Of a stretch of DNA of 45,784 bases, positions 14,259 to 21,708 are shown one piece after another. The position numbers and the translations under genes are program-made. Below the pieces are notes generated by a model, which had not been told where the DNA came from, searched no databases, and saw nothing but the letters and a program-made list of their open reading frames with translations. Every line of letters begins with the position of its first letter. Position 1 is the first letter of the stretch. Origin of the DNA: an uncultured Bacteroidales bacterium (GTDB lineage: Bacteria; Bacteroidota; Bacteroidia; Bacteroidales; Paludibacteraceae); contig CALZOG010000004.1 in assembly GCA_945827635.1 (NCBI GenBank), positions 1 through 45,784 of the forward strand, in the 5' to 3' direction.

Positions 14259-16751
14259 GTGAAACTCCTGCTAATAGATGCATACGCAATGATCTACCGT
14301 GCGTACTACGCTTTTATCCGTACGCCGCGTATCAACTCCAAGGGCGAGAACACGTCCGCTATCTTCGGTTTTGTGGTTACGCTGGACGACCTGATAAAGA
14401 AGATCAGCCCCACACATATCGCCGTGGCGTTTGACCCTCACGGTCCGACATTCCGCCACGAGGCGTATCCGCCCTACAAGGCGCAGCGCGAAGAGACACC
14501 CGAGGATATACACCGTGCCGTGCCGGTGATCAAACAACTGCTCGACGCCATGCGTATCGTGCGGCTCGAGTGTGCGGGGTTTGAGGCGGATGATGTGATC
14601 GGCACGGTGGCCCAACAGGCGGAGCAGCAGGGGTTTGAGGTGCTGATGGCTACGCCGGATAAGGATTATGGTCAGCTCGTAACCGATCGCGTGAACATGT
14701 ACCGCCCGCGGCACACGGGAGGGTTTGAGCAGATGGGACCGAAAGAGGTGTGCGAGAAGTACGGCCTGACCAACCAGCGGCAGGTGATCGACCTGCTGGC
14801 ACTCATGGGCGATGCGTCAGATAACGTGCCCGGCTGTAAAGGCGTGGGCGAAAAGACTGCTGTCAGTCTGCTGCAGCAGTTCGGCTCGATTGACAACATG
14901 CTCGCGCACACTGACCAGATCAAAGGTGCGCTACGCACAAAGGTTGAGACCCAGCGCGAGCAGATAGAGTTCTCGCGTTACCTGGTTACCATACGCACGG
15001 ACGCACCGGTAACGTTCAATCCCGCCGAACTGATCGTCCGCCAACCTGACAAACAGCAGCTGGCGGACCTGTACCGCGAACTGGAGTTTAATTCGATGCT
15101 TAGGAAGATTGGGGCTGATAGCCAAGAGTCGAAGGTCGAAAGTCAAAAGTCGAAAGCAAAGAGCCAGCCGTCAGCCGCACCGAGCAAACCGGTAACTGCG
15201 CAACTTGACCTTTTCGCCGAGTTGGAAAGCAATCAACCGTCTGCATCGATTGATATAAGTGTAAATACTCCTCTCCCCTTCGGGGTCCCCGCGACCAACG
15301 GAAGTGGGGTGAACTTGAGGGAGAGGCCGGGAGAGGGTCTTTCTGACATCTCCTCCCGCCTCTGCGCCTACCTGCTCAACCCCGAGCAGGCGTATAACCC
15401 CAATCAGCCGCCGCAGTGGGACAAACTCAAAGCCGATCCGGCACTATGGAACTTGTACAACGAGGTCGAACTGCCGCTGGTGGAGGTGCTGCGCGATATG
15501 GAGCGTGCCGGCGTGCGGTTTGATGTGAACATACTCAAGCAAGCCGAACAGCAACTCTCCGCCGAACTCATTGCCCTCGAGCAGAAGATTATCGCTGAAC
15601 TCAGTGACATGCTCGCTGCCAAAGGCGAGCAACTCCCGCCCCTTCAGGGGAGGGACGGGGAGAGGCTTATAAATATCAACTCCCCCAAGCAGATAGGCGA
15701 TATCCTGTTCGGGCAGTTGCAACTCGACCCCAAGGCGAAGAAAGGCCGCAACGGCAACTTCTCGACCTCCGAGGAGGTGCTGCGCGCACTCAAACCCGTA
15801 GCACCCGTATGCGGAGACATACTCGATTACCGCGAACTCAAGAAACTGATCTCTACCTATATCACCACCTTGCCCTCGTACATCAACCCCGCCACAGGCA
15901 AGATCCACACCACGTACAACCAGACCGTGACCGCCACCGGGCGACTCTCGTCTTCGAACCCGAACATGCAGAACCTGCCTATCCGTTCGGAGCGCGGACA
16001 ACTGATCCGCCGCGCGGTGATTGCTGACCCGGGCTGCAAGATACTGAGTGCCGATTACTCGCAGATCGAGTTGCGCCTAATGGCACACTTCTCGCAGGAC
16101 GAACATCTGCTGTACGCCTTCCGCAACGGGCAGGATATCCACGCTGCCACGGCGGCAAAGATCTTCAAGGTGCCTATCAATGAGGTCAGCAAAGAGCAGC
16201 GCCGCGCCGCCAAGACGGCTAACTTCGGTATCCTGTACGGCATATCCGCTTTCGGTCTGGCGCAGCAACTCGACTGCTCGCGCTCCGAAGCCAAGCAACT
16301 GATTGACGACTACTTTGCCGCGTTCCCGAAGATCCGCTCGTTCATCGAGGCGCAGAAGACGTTTGCACGCGAACACCTGTATGTCGAAACGCTGTTCGGA
16401 CGTAAACGTTACCTGCCGGATATCGTTTCGCACAACGCTACCGTCCGTGCTTTTGCCGAACGCAACGCCGTGAACGCACCCGTGCAAGGCACTGCCGCCG
16501 ATATCATCAAGATCGCTATGGTGGCTATCCATCGCGAGTTGCAGACGCTGAATAGTCAAGCCGCCAAGATCGGCGGATCGCCGGCACAGATGATCATGCA
16601 GGTGCACGACGAATTGAACTTCAACGTGCCGGTAGCCATGGTTGATCAGGTGCGGAAGATCGTGGTGGAGAACATGCAGAACGCCGTGCATCTGTCCGTA
16701 CCGCTCATCGCCGAGTGCGGCGTAGGGGACAACTGGCTTGAAGCGCATTAG
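14259..16751 (+). CDS. polA: DNA polymerase I lacking the 3'-5' exonuclease domain
   Basis: 830 residues from a GTG start. The N-terminal 5'-3' exonuclease (1 to about 285) is complete: IDAYAMIYRAYYAF, FEADDVIGT (108-116), TPDKDYGQL (132-140), LMGDASDNVPG. The C-terminal polymerase (about 365-830) is complete: motif A DYSQIELR (599-606), motif B with Lys652 and Tyr660 (RRAAKTANFGILYG), motif C HDE (783-785). Between them the usual 3'-5' exonuclease domain of about 190 residues is reduced to its last stretch (SRLCAYLLNPEQAYNP) behind a low-complexity linker (about 285-362) made partly of dispersed repeats. The DTETT-type catalytic motif is gone. It should fill gaps and remove RNA primers without proofreading. 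A further repeat-derived loop lies at about 455-470. Confidence 0.95.
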   Translation: MKLLLIDAYAMIYRAYYAFIRTPRINSKGENTSAIFGFVVTLDDLIKKISPTHIAVAFDPHGPTFRHEAYPPYKAQREETPEDIHRAVPVIKQLLDAMRIVRLECAGFEADDVIGTVAQQAEQQGFEVLMATPDKDYGQLVTDRVNMYRPRHTGGFEQMGPKEVCEKYGLTNQRQVIDLLALMGDASDNVPGCKGVGEKTAVSLLQQFGSIDNMLAHTDQIKGALRTKVETQREQIEFSRYLVTIRTDAPVTFNPAELIVRQPDKQQLADLYRELEFNSMLRKIGADSQESKVESQKSKAKSQPSAAPSKPVTAQLDLFAELESNQPSASIDISVNTPLPFGVPATNGSGVNLRERPGEGLSDISSRLCAYLLNPEQAYNPNQPPQWDKLKADPALWNLYNEVELPLVEVLRDMERAGVRFDVNILKQAEQQLSAELIALEQKIIAELSDMLAAKGEQLPPLQGRDGERLININSPKQIGDILFGQLQLDPKAKKGRNGNFSTSEEVLRALKPVAPVCGDILDYRELKKLISTYITTLPSYINPATGKIHTTYNQTVTATGRLSSSNPNMQNLPIRSERGQLIRRAVIADPGCKILSADYSQIELRLMAHFSQDEHLLYAFRNGQDIHAATAAKIFKVPINEVSKEQRRAAKTANFGILYGISAFGLAQQLDCSRSEAKQLIDDYFAAFPKIRSFIEAQKTFAREHLYVETLFGRKRYLPDIVSHNATVRAFAERNAVNAPVQGTAADIIKIAMVAIHRELQTLNSQAAKIGGSPAQMIMQVHDELNFNVPVAMVDQVRKIVVENMQNAVHLSVPLIAECGVGDNWLEAH
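15127..15161. repeat. Heptad array (AGTCGAA) inside polA
   Basis: Units AGTCGAA, GGTCGAA, AGTCAAA, AGTCGAA, AGCAAAG encode the linker stretch SQESKVESQKSKAKSQ (about 288-303). Confidence 0.8.
15268..15341. repeat. GC-rich dispersed element inside polA, copy 1
   Basis: Starts ACTCCTCTCCCCTTCGGGG and ends GGGAGAGGCCGGGAGAGGG; it encodes TPLPFGVPATNGSGVNLRER and neighbours in the linker. A shorter relative (CTCCCGCCCCTTCAGGGGAG, 15633-15666) lies in the polymerase N-terminal part and encodes LPPLQGRDGERL. Confidence 0.6.
15633..15666. repeat. GC-rich dispersed element inside polA, copy 2
   Basis: CTCCCGCCCCTTCAGGGGAG followed by GGACGGGGAGAGGC. The CCCCTTC-GGGG core and the GGGAGAGGC end match copy 1. 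It forms a surface-loop insertion (about residues 458-470) in frame. Confidence 0.55.
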
Positions 16752-16820
16752 CAGACCGCTGCGCTGATAGAAGACAGACCGCTGCGCTGACAGAAGACAG
16801 ACCGCTGCGCTGATAGAAGA
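16752..16820. repeat. 23-base tandem repeat x3 between polA and hflX
   Basis: Three copies of a 23-base unit (begins CAGACCGCTGCGCTGA, ends AGAAGA) that differ at only one position (T or C). It begins directly after the polA stop. Confidence 0.9.
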
Positions 16821-16848
16821 TAGATTATAGAATAAAGATTAATTAAAT

Positions 16849-18213
16849 ATGCAATATACAAACGCTGTTTTGGTCGGCATTATTACGCCGCAACAACCCG
16901 AGGAGCGAACCAACGAATATCTGGACGAACTGGCGTTCCTCGCCGACACCAACCATATCCAACCCGTTAAACGATTCGTGCAACGCCTGGAGTACCCCAA
17001 CTCCACGACCTACGTAGGTGAAGGCAAACTGCATGAGATACGCGACTATATAGCCGACTATAACGCTCAACCCTCAACGCTCGATACTCAACCTATCTCG
17101 CTCGTTATCTTCGATGACGAACTCTCACCTCGACAGATACGAAACATTGAGAAGGAACTGAACGCCTCATCCGCCAAAGGTGGGCGTGAGATGGGTATTC
17201 GTGTCATGGACCGCACGATACTTATCCTGGAGATTTTCCTGCAACGCGCGCAGACCTCTTACGCCAAGACGCAAGTTGAAATGGCGCACCTGCAATATAT
17301 GTTGCCGCGCCTGACGCGAATGTGGTCACACCTCGACCGTCAGCGTGGCGGTGGCGGCACGAACCGCGGTACAGGTGAGACGCAGATCGAGGCGGACAAA
17401 CGTATAATCAACAACCGCATAGCCCTGCTGCGCGAAGACCTCAAGCGTATTGACAAACAGATGGCCACACAGCGCCAGAACAGAGGAAAAATGGTGCGCG
17501 TGGCACTCGTAGGATATACGAACGTAGGCAAATCAACATTGATGAACCTACTGAGTAAGTCGGACGTGTTTGCCGAGAACAAACTGTTCGCTACACTCGA
17601 TACAACCGTACGCAAAGTGACGATTGACAACCTGCCGTTCTTGCTGTCCGACACGGTAGGGTTTATCCGCAAACTACCGCATAACCTCGTCGAGTCGTTC
17701 AAGTCAACGCTGGATGAGGTGCGCGAGGCGGACCTGCTCATTCATGTGGTGGATATATCTCATGCGAACTTCGAAGAGCAGTATAAGGTGGTGGAGCAGA
17801 CGATCAACGAACTGCTGCAGAAGGACCATCGCGTAGAGGAATCTGACCCGTGGAACGATAGCAAGCCGAATGCCGGCGAGCGCAAGTACAGGGCGAAAGA
17901 CAAAAAACAAACAGTAATCAACCGACCGGAGGAGATCGTAGTGTTCAACAAGATTGACGCGTTCACCTACACTCCGCAGGAGGAGGACGACCTGCTGCCG
18001 CCTACGCGCGAAAATATATCTCTCGACGACCTGCAGCGCACCTGGATGGCCAAACTCGGCGAAACGAGCAAGGCTGTGTTTATCAGCGCACGCAACAAGA
18101 CGAACATTGACGAACTCCGTGAGATCCTGTACGAACGCGTCAAGGCTATTCATATCAAGCGCTACCCGTACAACGACTTCCTGTTTCAGCGCTATGACAA
18201 TCTGGAGGATTAG
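16849..18213 (+). CDS. hflX: Ribosome-associated GTPase HflX
   Basis: 454 residues. The N-terminal HflX domain (about 1-190) ends with the Arg-rich RGGGGTNRGTGETQIEADKR region; the G domain has P-loop GYTNVGKST (222-230), DTVGFIRKLP (about 270) and FNKID. HflX splits or rescues stalled ribosomes, notably under heat stress. Two insertions depart from the family: NAQPSTLDTQP (72-82), encoded by a CTCAACC-type heptad array, and a charged stretch of about 30 residues near 330-360 (NDSKPNAGERKYRAKDKKQ) before FNKID. No promoter was found between it and polA, so it may be read from the polA promoter. It converges on usp. Confidence 0.95.
   Translation: MQYTNAVLVGIITPQQPEERTNEYLDELAFLADTNHIQPVKRFVQRLEYPNSTTYVGEGKLHEIRDYIADYNAQPSTLDTQPISLVIFDDELSPRQIRNIEKELNASSAKGGREMGIRVMDRTILILEIFLQRAQTSYAKTQVEMAHLQYMLPRLTRMWSHLDRQRGGGGTNRGTGETQIEADKRIINNRIALLREDLKRIDKQMATQRQNRGKMVRVALVGYTNVGKSTLMNLLSKSDVFAENKLFATLDTTVRKVTIDNLPFLLSDTVGFIRKLPHNLVESFKSTLDEVREADLLIHVVDISHANFEEQYKVVEQTINELLQKDHRVEESDPWNDSKPNAGERKYRAKDKKQTVINRPEEIVVFNKIDAFTYTPQEEDDLLPPTRENISLDDLQRTWMAKLGETSKAVFISARNKTNIDELREILYERVKAIHIKRYPYNDFLFQRYDNLED
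17066..17093. repeat. Heptad array (CTCAACC) inside hflX
   Basis: CTCAACC, CTCAACG, CTCGATA, CTCAACC in tandem, in frame in the N-terminal domain. Confidence 0.65.
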
Positions 18214-18220
18214 TGCCGAC

Positions 18221-18248
18221 TTTTAATTTTCAAATTTCAATTTTCAGT
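18221..18248. repeat. Heptad array at the hflX-usp junction
   Basis: TTTTAAT, TTTCAAA, TTTCAAT, TTTCAGT in tandem. It fills the 30-base gap between the convergent genes and runs into the last codons of usp; the last unit equals the unit at 12680. Confidence 0.65.
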
Positions 18249-18828
18249 CGCAGAGCGAGAACAGATCTTCCCGCGGGTTGACGAGCATGACAGGCACGAG
18301 GGCACGTTGAATGACGTGCCTTTCTTGTGGCCCGAACAGCAGGTCGTCCAGCCCGTATTCGCGGCTGGCGGTGAGCAGGATCAGGTCGGCTACAAAGTCC
18401 CGCTGGCGTTCTGCCGCTTCGCGGTTAACCTTGCTGCTGTCTTTCTTGGCTTGAATGATTTCGTAACTGATAGGTGTGCCGGCTTTTTCGCTCACCGCCT
18501 TGATATGCGTAACCATCTTCCCGACATTGATTCGTGCGCGGCTGCCGTAATCGTTGGCTTGCAGCAGGATAATATGTGCGCCGGTCTTGCGCGCCAGGTA
18601 GGTGCATATCTCTGCTTTGTAGATCTCTTCCTCAAGTCGGCTGACAGGCACAATGATTCGCCTGAGTGCTGTCACCTCGCGCATGGCAGGCGTGATCACC
18701 ACGTACGGCGTACGCAACTCGCGGCACTCGTCCAGCACGTGCTGAACGGCGCGCGCACTGCTGTCGCACTTGCGGAAGACTATGTCATCAGCCAAACTTG
18801 GCTGATACCAGGGTACACTATCGGTCAT
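18244..18828 (-). CDS. Universal stress protein (UspA) family, start uncertain
   Basis: 194 residues from the ATG at 18828. The core begins near residue 55 ([39 protein letters not shown]) and ends with [39 protein letters not shown], the usual USP strand-helix pattern. The Gly-rich ATP-binding motif GxxGx9G(S/T) is not recognisable. About 50 residues precede the core and resemble the end of another USP domain ([22 protein letters not shown]), so the gene may be the remainder of a two-domain protein. The start overlaps the end of engB by 11 bases, and a dispersed palindrome encodes residues 8-14. Third gene of mltG-engB-usp. Confidence 0.8.
   Translation of the reverse strand: MTDSVPWYQPSLADDIVFRKCDSSARAVQHVLDECRELRTPYVVITPAMREVTALRRIIVPVSRLEEEIYKAEICTYLARKTGAHIILLQANDYGSRARINVGKMVTHIKAVSEKAGTPISYEIIQAKKDSSKVNREAAERQRDFVADLILLTASREYGLDDLLFGPQERHVIQRALVPVMLVNPREDLFSLCD
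18787..18806. repeat. Dispersed 20-base palindrome, copy 1
   Basis: ATCAGCCAA-AC-TTGGCTGAT. It lies in the first codons of usp, encoding YQPSLAD. Confidence 0.85.
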
Positions 18829-19435
18829 GGGTTATCCGGCTGTTGATCTGTTCAATATAGTCGGTCAGTTCGTCGCAGCCCAAGCCTGATTCGGCAGAGG
18901 TGACGAACAGCGGCGGCAGTTCTTCCCAGAACTCGAGCAGTTGCTGCTTGTACGCATCAATGTTTGCAGCGAGTCGCTCCTTGCCCAGTTTGTCGGCTTT
19001 GGTGAACACGATGGCAAACGGTATATTGTTCTCTCCGAGCCAGTTCATGAAGTCTCGGTCGATAGTCTGCATCGGCAGTCTTGAGTCGATGAGCACGAAC
19101 AGCGAGCATAGTTGTTCGCGCAGCAGGCAGTAGCGCTCAATCATCTTTCTGAGTGCCTCACGTTGCGCCTTGCCGGCTTGTGCGAAACCGTAACCGGGCA
19201 GATCCACGAGTGCCCACGCATCGGGCGCACCGGCGTTGACGGTGAAGTGGTTGATCAGGAGCGTTTTGCCGGGTTTCTGACTCGTTTTGGCGAGTTTGGG
19301 CTGGCGCGTGAGTTTGTTGATCAGACTCGACTTGCCTACGTTACTCCTGCCGATGAAGGCGTACTCGGGCATAGTGGTCTGCGGCGAGCGAAGCACGTCG
19401 GTGGAAGAGATGGTGAATTGTGCAGTACGGATCAT
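18818..19435 (-). CDS. engB: Ribosome-biogenesis GTP-binding protein EngB/YsxC
   Basis: 205 residues, the normal family length. G1 is GRSNVGKSS (29-37), the switch region [11 protein letters not shown] (54-64), G3 DLPGYG (78-83) and G4 TKAD (145-148); the C-terminus carries the conserved [14 protein letters not shown]. EngB is an essential assembly factor of the large ribosomal subunit. It lies between mltG and usp in a leftward operon, with the dispersed palindrome 19 bases ahead of its start. Confidence 0.95.
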   Translation of the reverse strand: MIRTAQFTISSTDVLRSPQTTMPEYAFIGRSNVGKSSLINKLTRQPKLAKTSQKPGKTLLINHFTVNAGAPDAWALVDLPGYGFAQAGKAQREALRKMIERYCLLREQLCSLFVLIDSRLPMQTIDRDFMNWLGENNIPFAIVFTKADKLGKERLAANIDAYKQQLLEFWEELPPLFVTSAESGLGCDELTDYIEQINSRITHDR

Positions 19436-19454
19436 AGCAAAAAGGGTGAGAGTG

Positions 19455-19474
19455 ATCAGCCAAGTTTGGCTGAT
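19455..19474. repeat. Dispersed 20-base palindrome, copy 2
   Basis: ATCAGCCAA-GT-TTGGCTGAT between mltG and engB. Confidence 0.85.
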
Positions 19475-19479
19475 AGTTG

Positions 19480-20529
19480 TTACTTGCGTATCTTGCGTTT
19501 GTTCAGTTCGCGCTGGTAGAGCCGCGCTGTGGCGGCGTGCTTGGTGTACGACTCGCTGAACACATGCGTGCCGGAGAAGTCCGGGTTAGCGCACATGTAC
19601 AGGTACTTGCTCTTAGTAGCGTGCAGCGTGGAGTCAATGACTTGTGCCGGCGTGACGCGAATCGGTCCCGGTGGCAGTCCGGGGTTGATATACGTGTTGT
19701 AGGGCGACGGGTAGTTCGTCATTGCCTTCGTGACGCGCCGTGCGCTGAACTTGCGCGTGGCAAACACGGCAGTCGGGCACGCCTGCATGTGCATGCCTAT
19801 GCGCAGACGGTTGAGGTACAATCCGGCTATGACAGGGTACTCACGCGGGTTAGTCGTCTCCGAGGCAACGATGCTCGCTAACGTATAAACCTGCTGCGGT
19901 GTGAGTCCCAAGGCTTCGGCTTCTGCGCGCCGGCGTTCGTTCCAGAACCGGCGGTATTCGCGGTACATGCGTTCGAACAGTTGCTCGGCGGTCATGGTCC
20001 AATAGACCTCGTAGGTGTCGGGCATAAACAGGCAGCGGGCCGTCTCGGTGTTCATGTCGTACTTGTTGAGAAACGTGTTATCCTGCAGCAGCGCGATTAT
20101 ACTGGCCGAGTCTGTCAGCAGTTGTGCTGCCAGTTTGCCGGCGAGGTGCTCGTTGGTGCGAATGCCGTAGTTGAAGCGCATCTTGACAGGTGTCTGCTCG
20201 CCTTGCCTGAGCCGCATGAACAGTGTGCGGTTGCCCATCTCGGCAGGAAAGAGATAGTAGCCGGGTTTGGGTTCGCGTATCTGCGTGTGTTGCAGGTCTT
20301 TGCGGAACGCGTGCCGTGAACGTATATTGTAGTCGTTGCGAACGCGGGCAAGAATGCTGTCGAGCGGCGTGTCGGGATAGACGTAGTAGCCGTGTGGCTC
20401 ACCATCGATGCTAACGAGGTTGCTGCGGCGGTAGTGATAGTGCCGTGCACCGCTGTAGATACCTGCGCTGAGCAGCACGAGCAGCACTATACTCGCGCCT
20501 ATGAGTATTTGTTTGCGTGTGATAGTCAT
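19480..20529 (-). CDS. mltG: Endolytic transglycosylase MltG (YceG-like)
   Basis: 349 residues from the ATG at 20529, which starts [20 protein letters not shown], one membrane anchor; the in-frame ATG at 20556 only adds residues without family support. A LysM-like segment (about 40-130) is followed by the catalytic YceG domain with [10 protein letters not shown] (217-226), [14 protein letters not shown], and the conserved [13 protein letters not shown] (278-290). MltG cleaves nascent glycan strands and so sets peptidoglycan chain length. The usual ASIVExE motif has Ala in place of its first Glu (Glu224 remains), and the usual QADPT reads QACPT. First gene of the operon; promoter at 20595-20625. 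Confidence 0.92.
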   Translation of the reverse strand: MTITRKQILIGASIVLLVLLSAGIYSGARHYHYRRSNLVSIDGEPHGYYVYPDTPLDSILARVRNDYNIRSRHAFRKDLQHTQIREPKPGYYLFPAEMGNRTLFMRLRQGEQTPVKMRFNYGIRTNEHLAGKLAAQLLTDSASIIALLQDNTFLNKYDMNTETARCLFMPDTYEVYWTMTAEQLFERMYREYRRFWNERRRAEAEALGLTPQQVYTLASIVASETTNPREYPVIAGLYLNRLRIGMHMQACPTAVFATRKFSARRVTKAMTNYPSPYNTYINPGLPPGPIRVTPAQVIDSTLHATKSKYLYMCANPDFSGTHVFSESYTKHAATARLYQRELNKRKIRK

Positions 20530-20594
20530 TGTTGTTGAACGCTGATAGCCGATCACTCACTCTGATCGCTGACAGCCTTATTCAGTTTTCGCTA

Positions 20595-20625
20595 CAAAGA
20601 TACAAAAAAAAACTGAATAATGCAA
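20595..20625 (-). promoter_or_regulatory. Promoter of mltG-engB-usp
   Basis: On the minus strand TTG (20625-20623), 20 bases, TATCTTTG (20602-20595), 65 bases before the mltG start. Confidence 0.7.
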
Positions 20626-20642
20626 ATAATTCACCAAAAAAA

Positions 20643-21515
20643 CTACTCGAGTGCGTTCAGGTCCACCAGTTTGTTGACTATGGCGTAGATAGTGAGTCCG
20701 GCAGAGGAGTGGATGTTCAGTTTGTGTGTTATGTGTTTGCGGTGCGAAATAACGGTGTGCATGGATATGTGCAGCACGTCGGCAATCTCTTTGTTGCTCA
20801 GTCCTTTTACGATCTGAATAAGTACGTCTCGTTCGCGTTCGCTCAGTTCCTCTGTTTCCGGCGTGTTCTTTTGCTTGCTGTTCGGATATCTGTGGTTGGT
20901 GAGTGCGGGACGAAGAATGTCGTCCTCGATGGCGCAGTGGTCGGCAAAATCGTGCTCGGTGTGCCACAGTTCGCTCATGACGCTGATGAGCGTATAGGTC
21001 ACGTTGCTTCCGCAGGCAGTAGGGTCAGTAGGGTAATACTTGATAATGAGGTTCTTGATCTCGGTTAGCTTGTCGGTTATGCGCTGGTCGTTGTGCTCGT
21101 GTTCGTCGTAACGGCCTTGGTTCTCGTGCTCGATATGCGTGCGAATCTCCTCGACAAACTCGTCGTAACAACGCAGAATCAGTCCGGGAATACGTGTAGT
21201 AGGGTCAGCGGGAATAATGGCTTCGATAAGCGAGCGGCGTAACCTCGGCAGGCGGAAATCAAGGAAGTACGTGTGCGCGTTCAGCAGGTAGCGTTGCAGG
21301 GTTGGAATATCAATGTCTGCGGGCAGTGCACGCTGCTTGAACACTTTGTAGTTGACCACAGCGAGAAACGTGGGCGTGTGCACACCGTGTGCTTCGCAAA
21401 CCTGAGCGATGGTCTGTTCGCCTACACCCATCTCAAGCCCGAAACGACTGATGATCTGTATCGCATCTTCCTCGTGCGACATAAGATCGCATATTTTATC
21501 TAATGATTTGTACAT
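20643..21515 (-). CDS. Hemerythrin/RIC-like sensor fused to a LuxR-type DNA-binding domain
   Basis: 290 residues from the ATG at 21515; the longer frame from 21782 crosses the promoter. Residues of about 15-55 (EEDAIQIISRFGLEMGVGEQTIAQ) align with the ScdA/RIC N-terminal domain, but the Cys pair usual in that domain is absent. The middle (about 75-205) is a hemerythrin-like four-helix bundle with candidate metal ligands in HTYFLD, HIEHE, DEHEH and WHTEHDFADHCAIEDD. The C-terminus (222-285) is a LuxR/GerE helix-turn-helix (LSERERDVLIQIVKGLSNKEIADVL). RIC proteins handle iron and nitric-oxide damage, so this is plausibly a di-iron sensor-regulator. It diverges from the porin/imelysin cluster, its probable target. 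Confidence 0.88.
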   Translation of the reverse strand: MYKSLDKICDLMSHEEDAIQIISRFGLEMGVGEQTIAQVCEAHGVHTPTFLAVVNYKVFKQRALPADIDIPTLQRYLLNAHTYFLDFRLPRLRRSLIEAIIPADPTTRIPGLILRCYDEFVEEIRTHIEHENQGRYDEHEHNDQRITDKLTEIKNLIIKYYPTDPTACGSNVTYTLISVMSELWHTEHDFADHCAIEDDILRPALTNHRYPNSKQKNTPETEELSERERDVLIQIVKGLSNKEIADVLHISMHTVISHRKHITHKLNIHSSAGLTIYAIVNKLVDLNALE

Positions 21516-21572
21516 GGTAGAATTTTGTTTGCCAGTATGCCTCAAAAGGCATATCTGTCCCTTTTTGCGGTG

Positions 21573-21603
21573 CAAAGTTACAAAAAAAATGTCATTTATG
21601 CAA
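21573..21603 (-). promoter_or_regulatory. Promoter of the hemerythrin-LuxR gene
   Basis: On the minus strand TTG (21603-21601), 20 bases, TAACTTTG (21580-21573). Confidence 0.7.
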
Positions 21604-21634
21604 GCGTTAACCGCAAAATACCAATAAATTGGGA

Positions 21635-21665
21635 TTGCGTAAACGGGGAAAATTTCGTAACTTTG
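21635..21665 (+). promoter_or_regulatory. Promoter of the porin/imelysin cluster
   Basis: TTG (21635-21637), 20 bases, TAACTTTG (21658-21665). Only 31 bases separate it from the divergent promoter, so one operator could serve both. Three loose heptads (AGATTGA, AGGGTGA, AATTTGA; 21683-21703) lie between it and the ATG. Confidence 0.7.
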
Positions 21666-21708
21666 TACTACAAATAAAATGAAGATTGAAGGGTGAAATT
21701 TGAACGAT

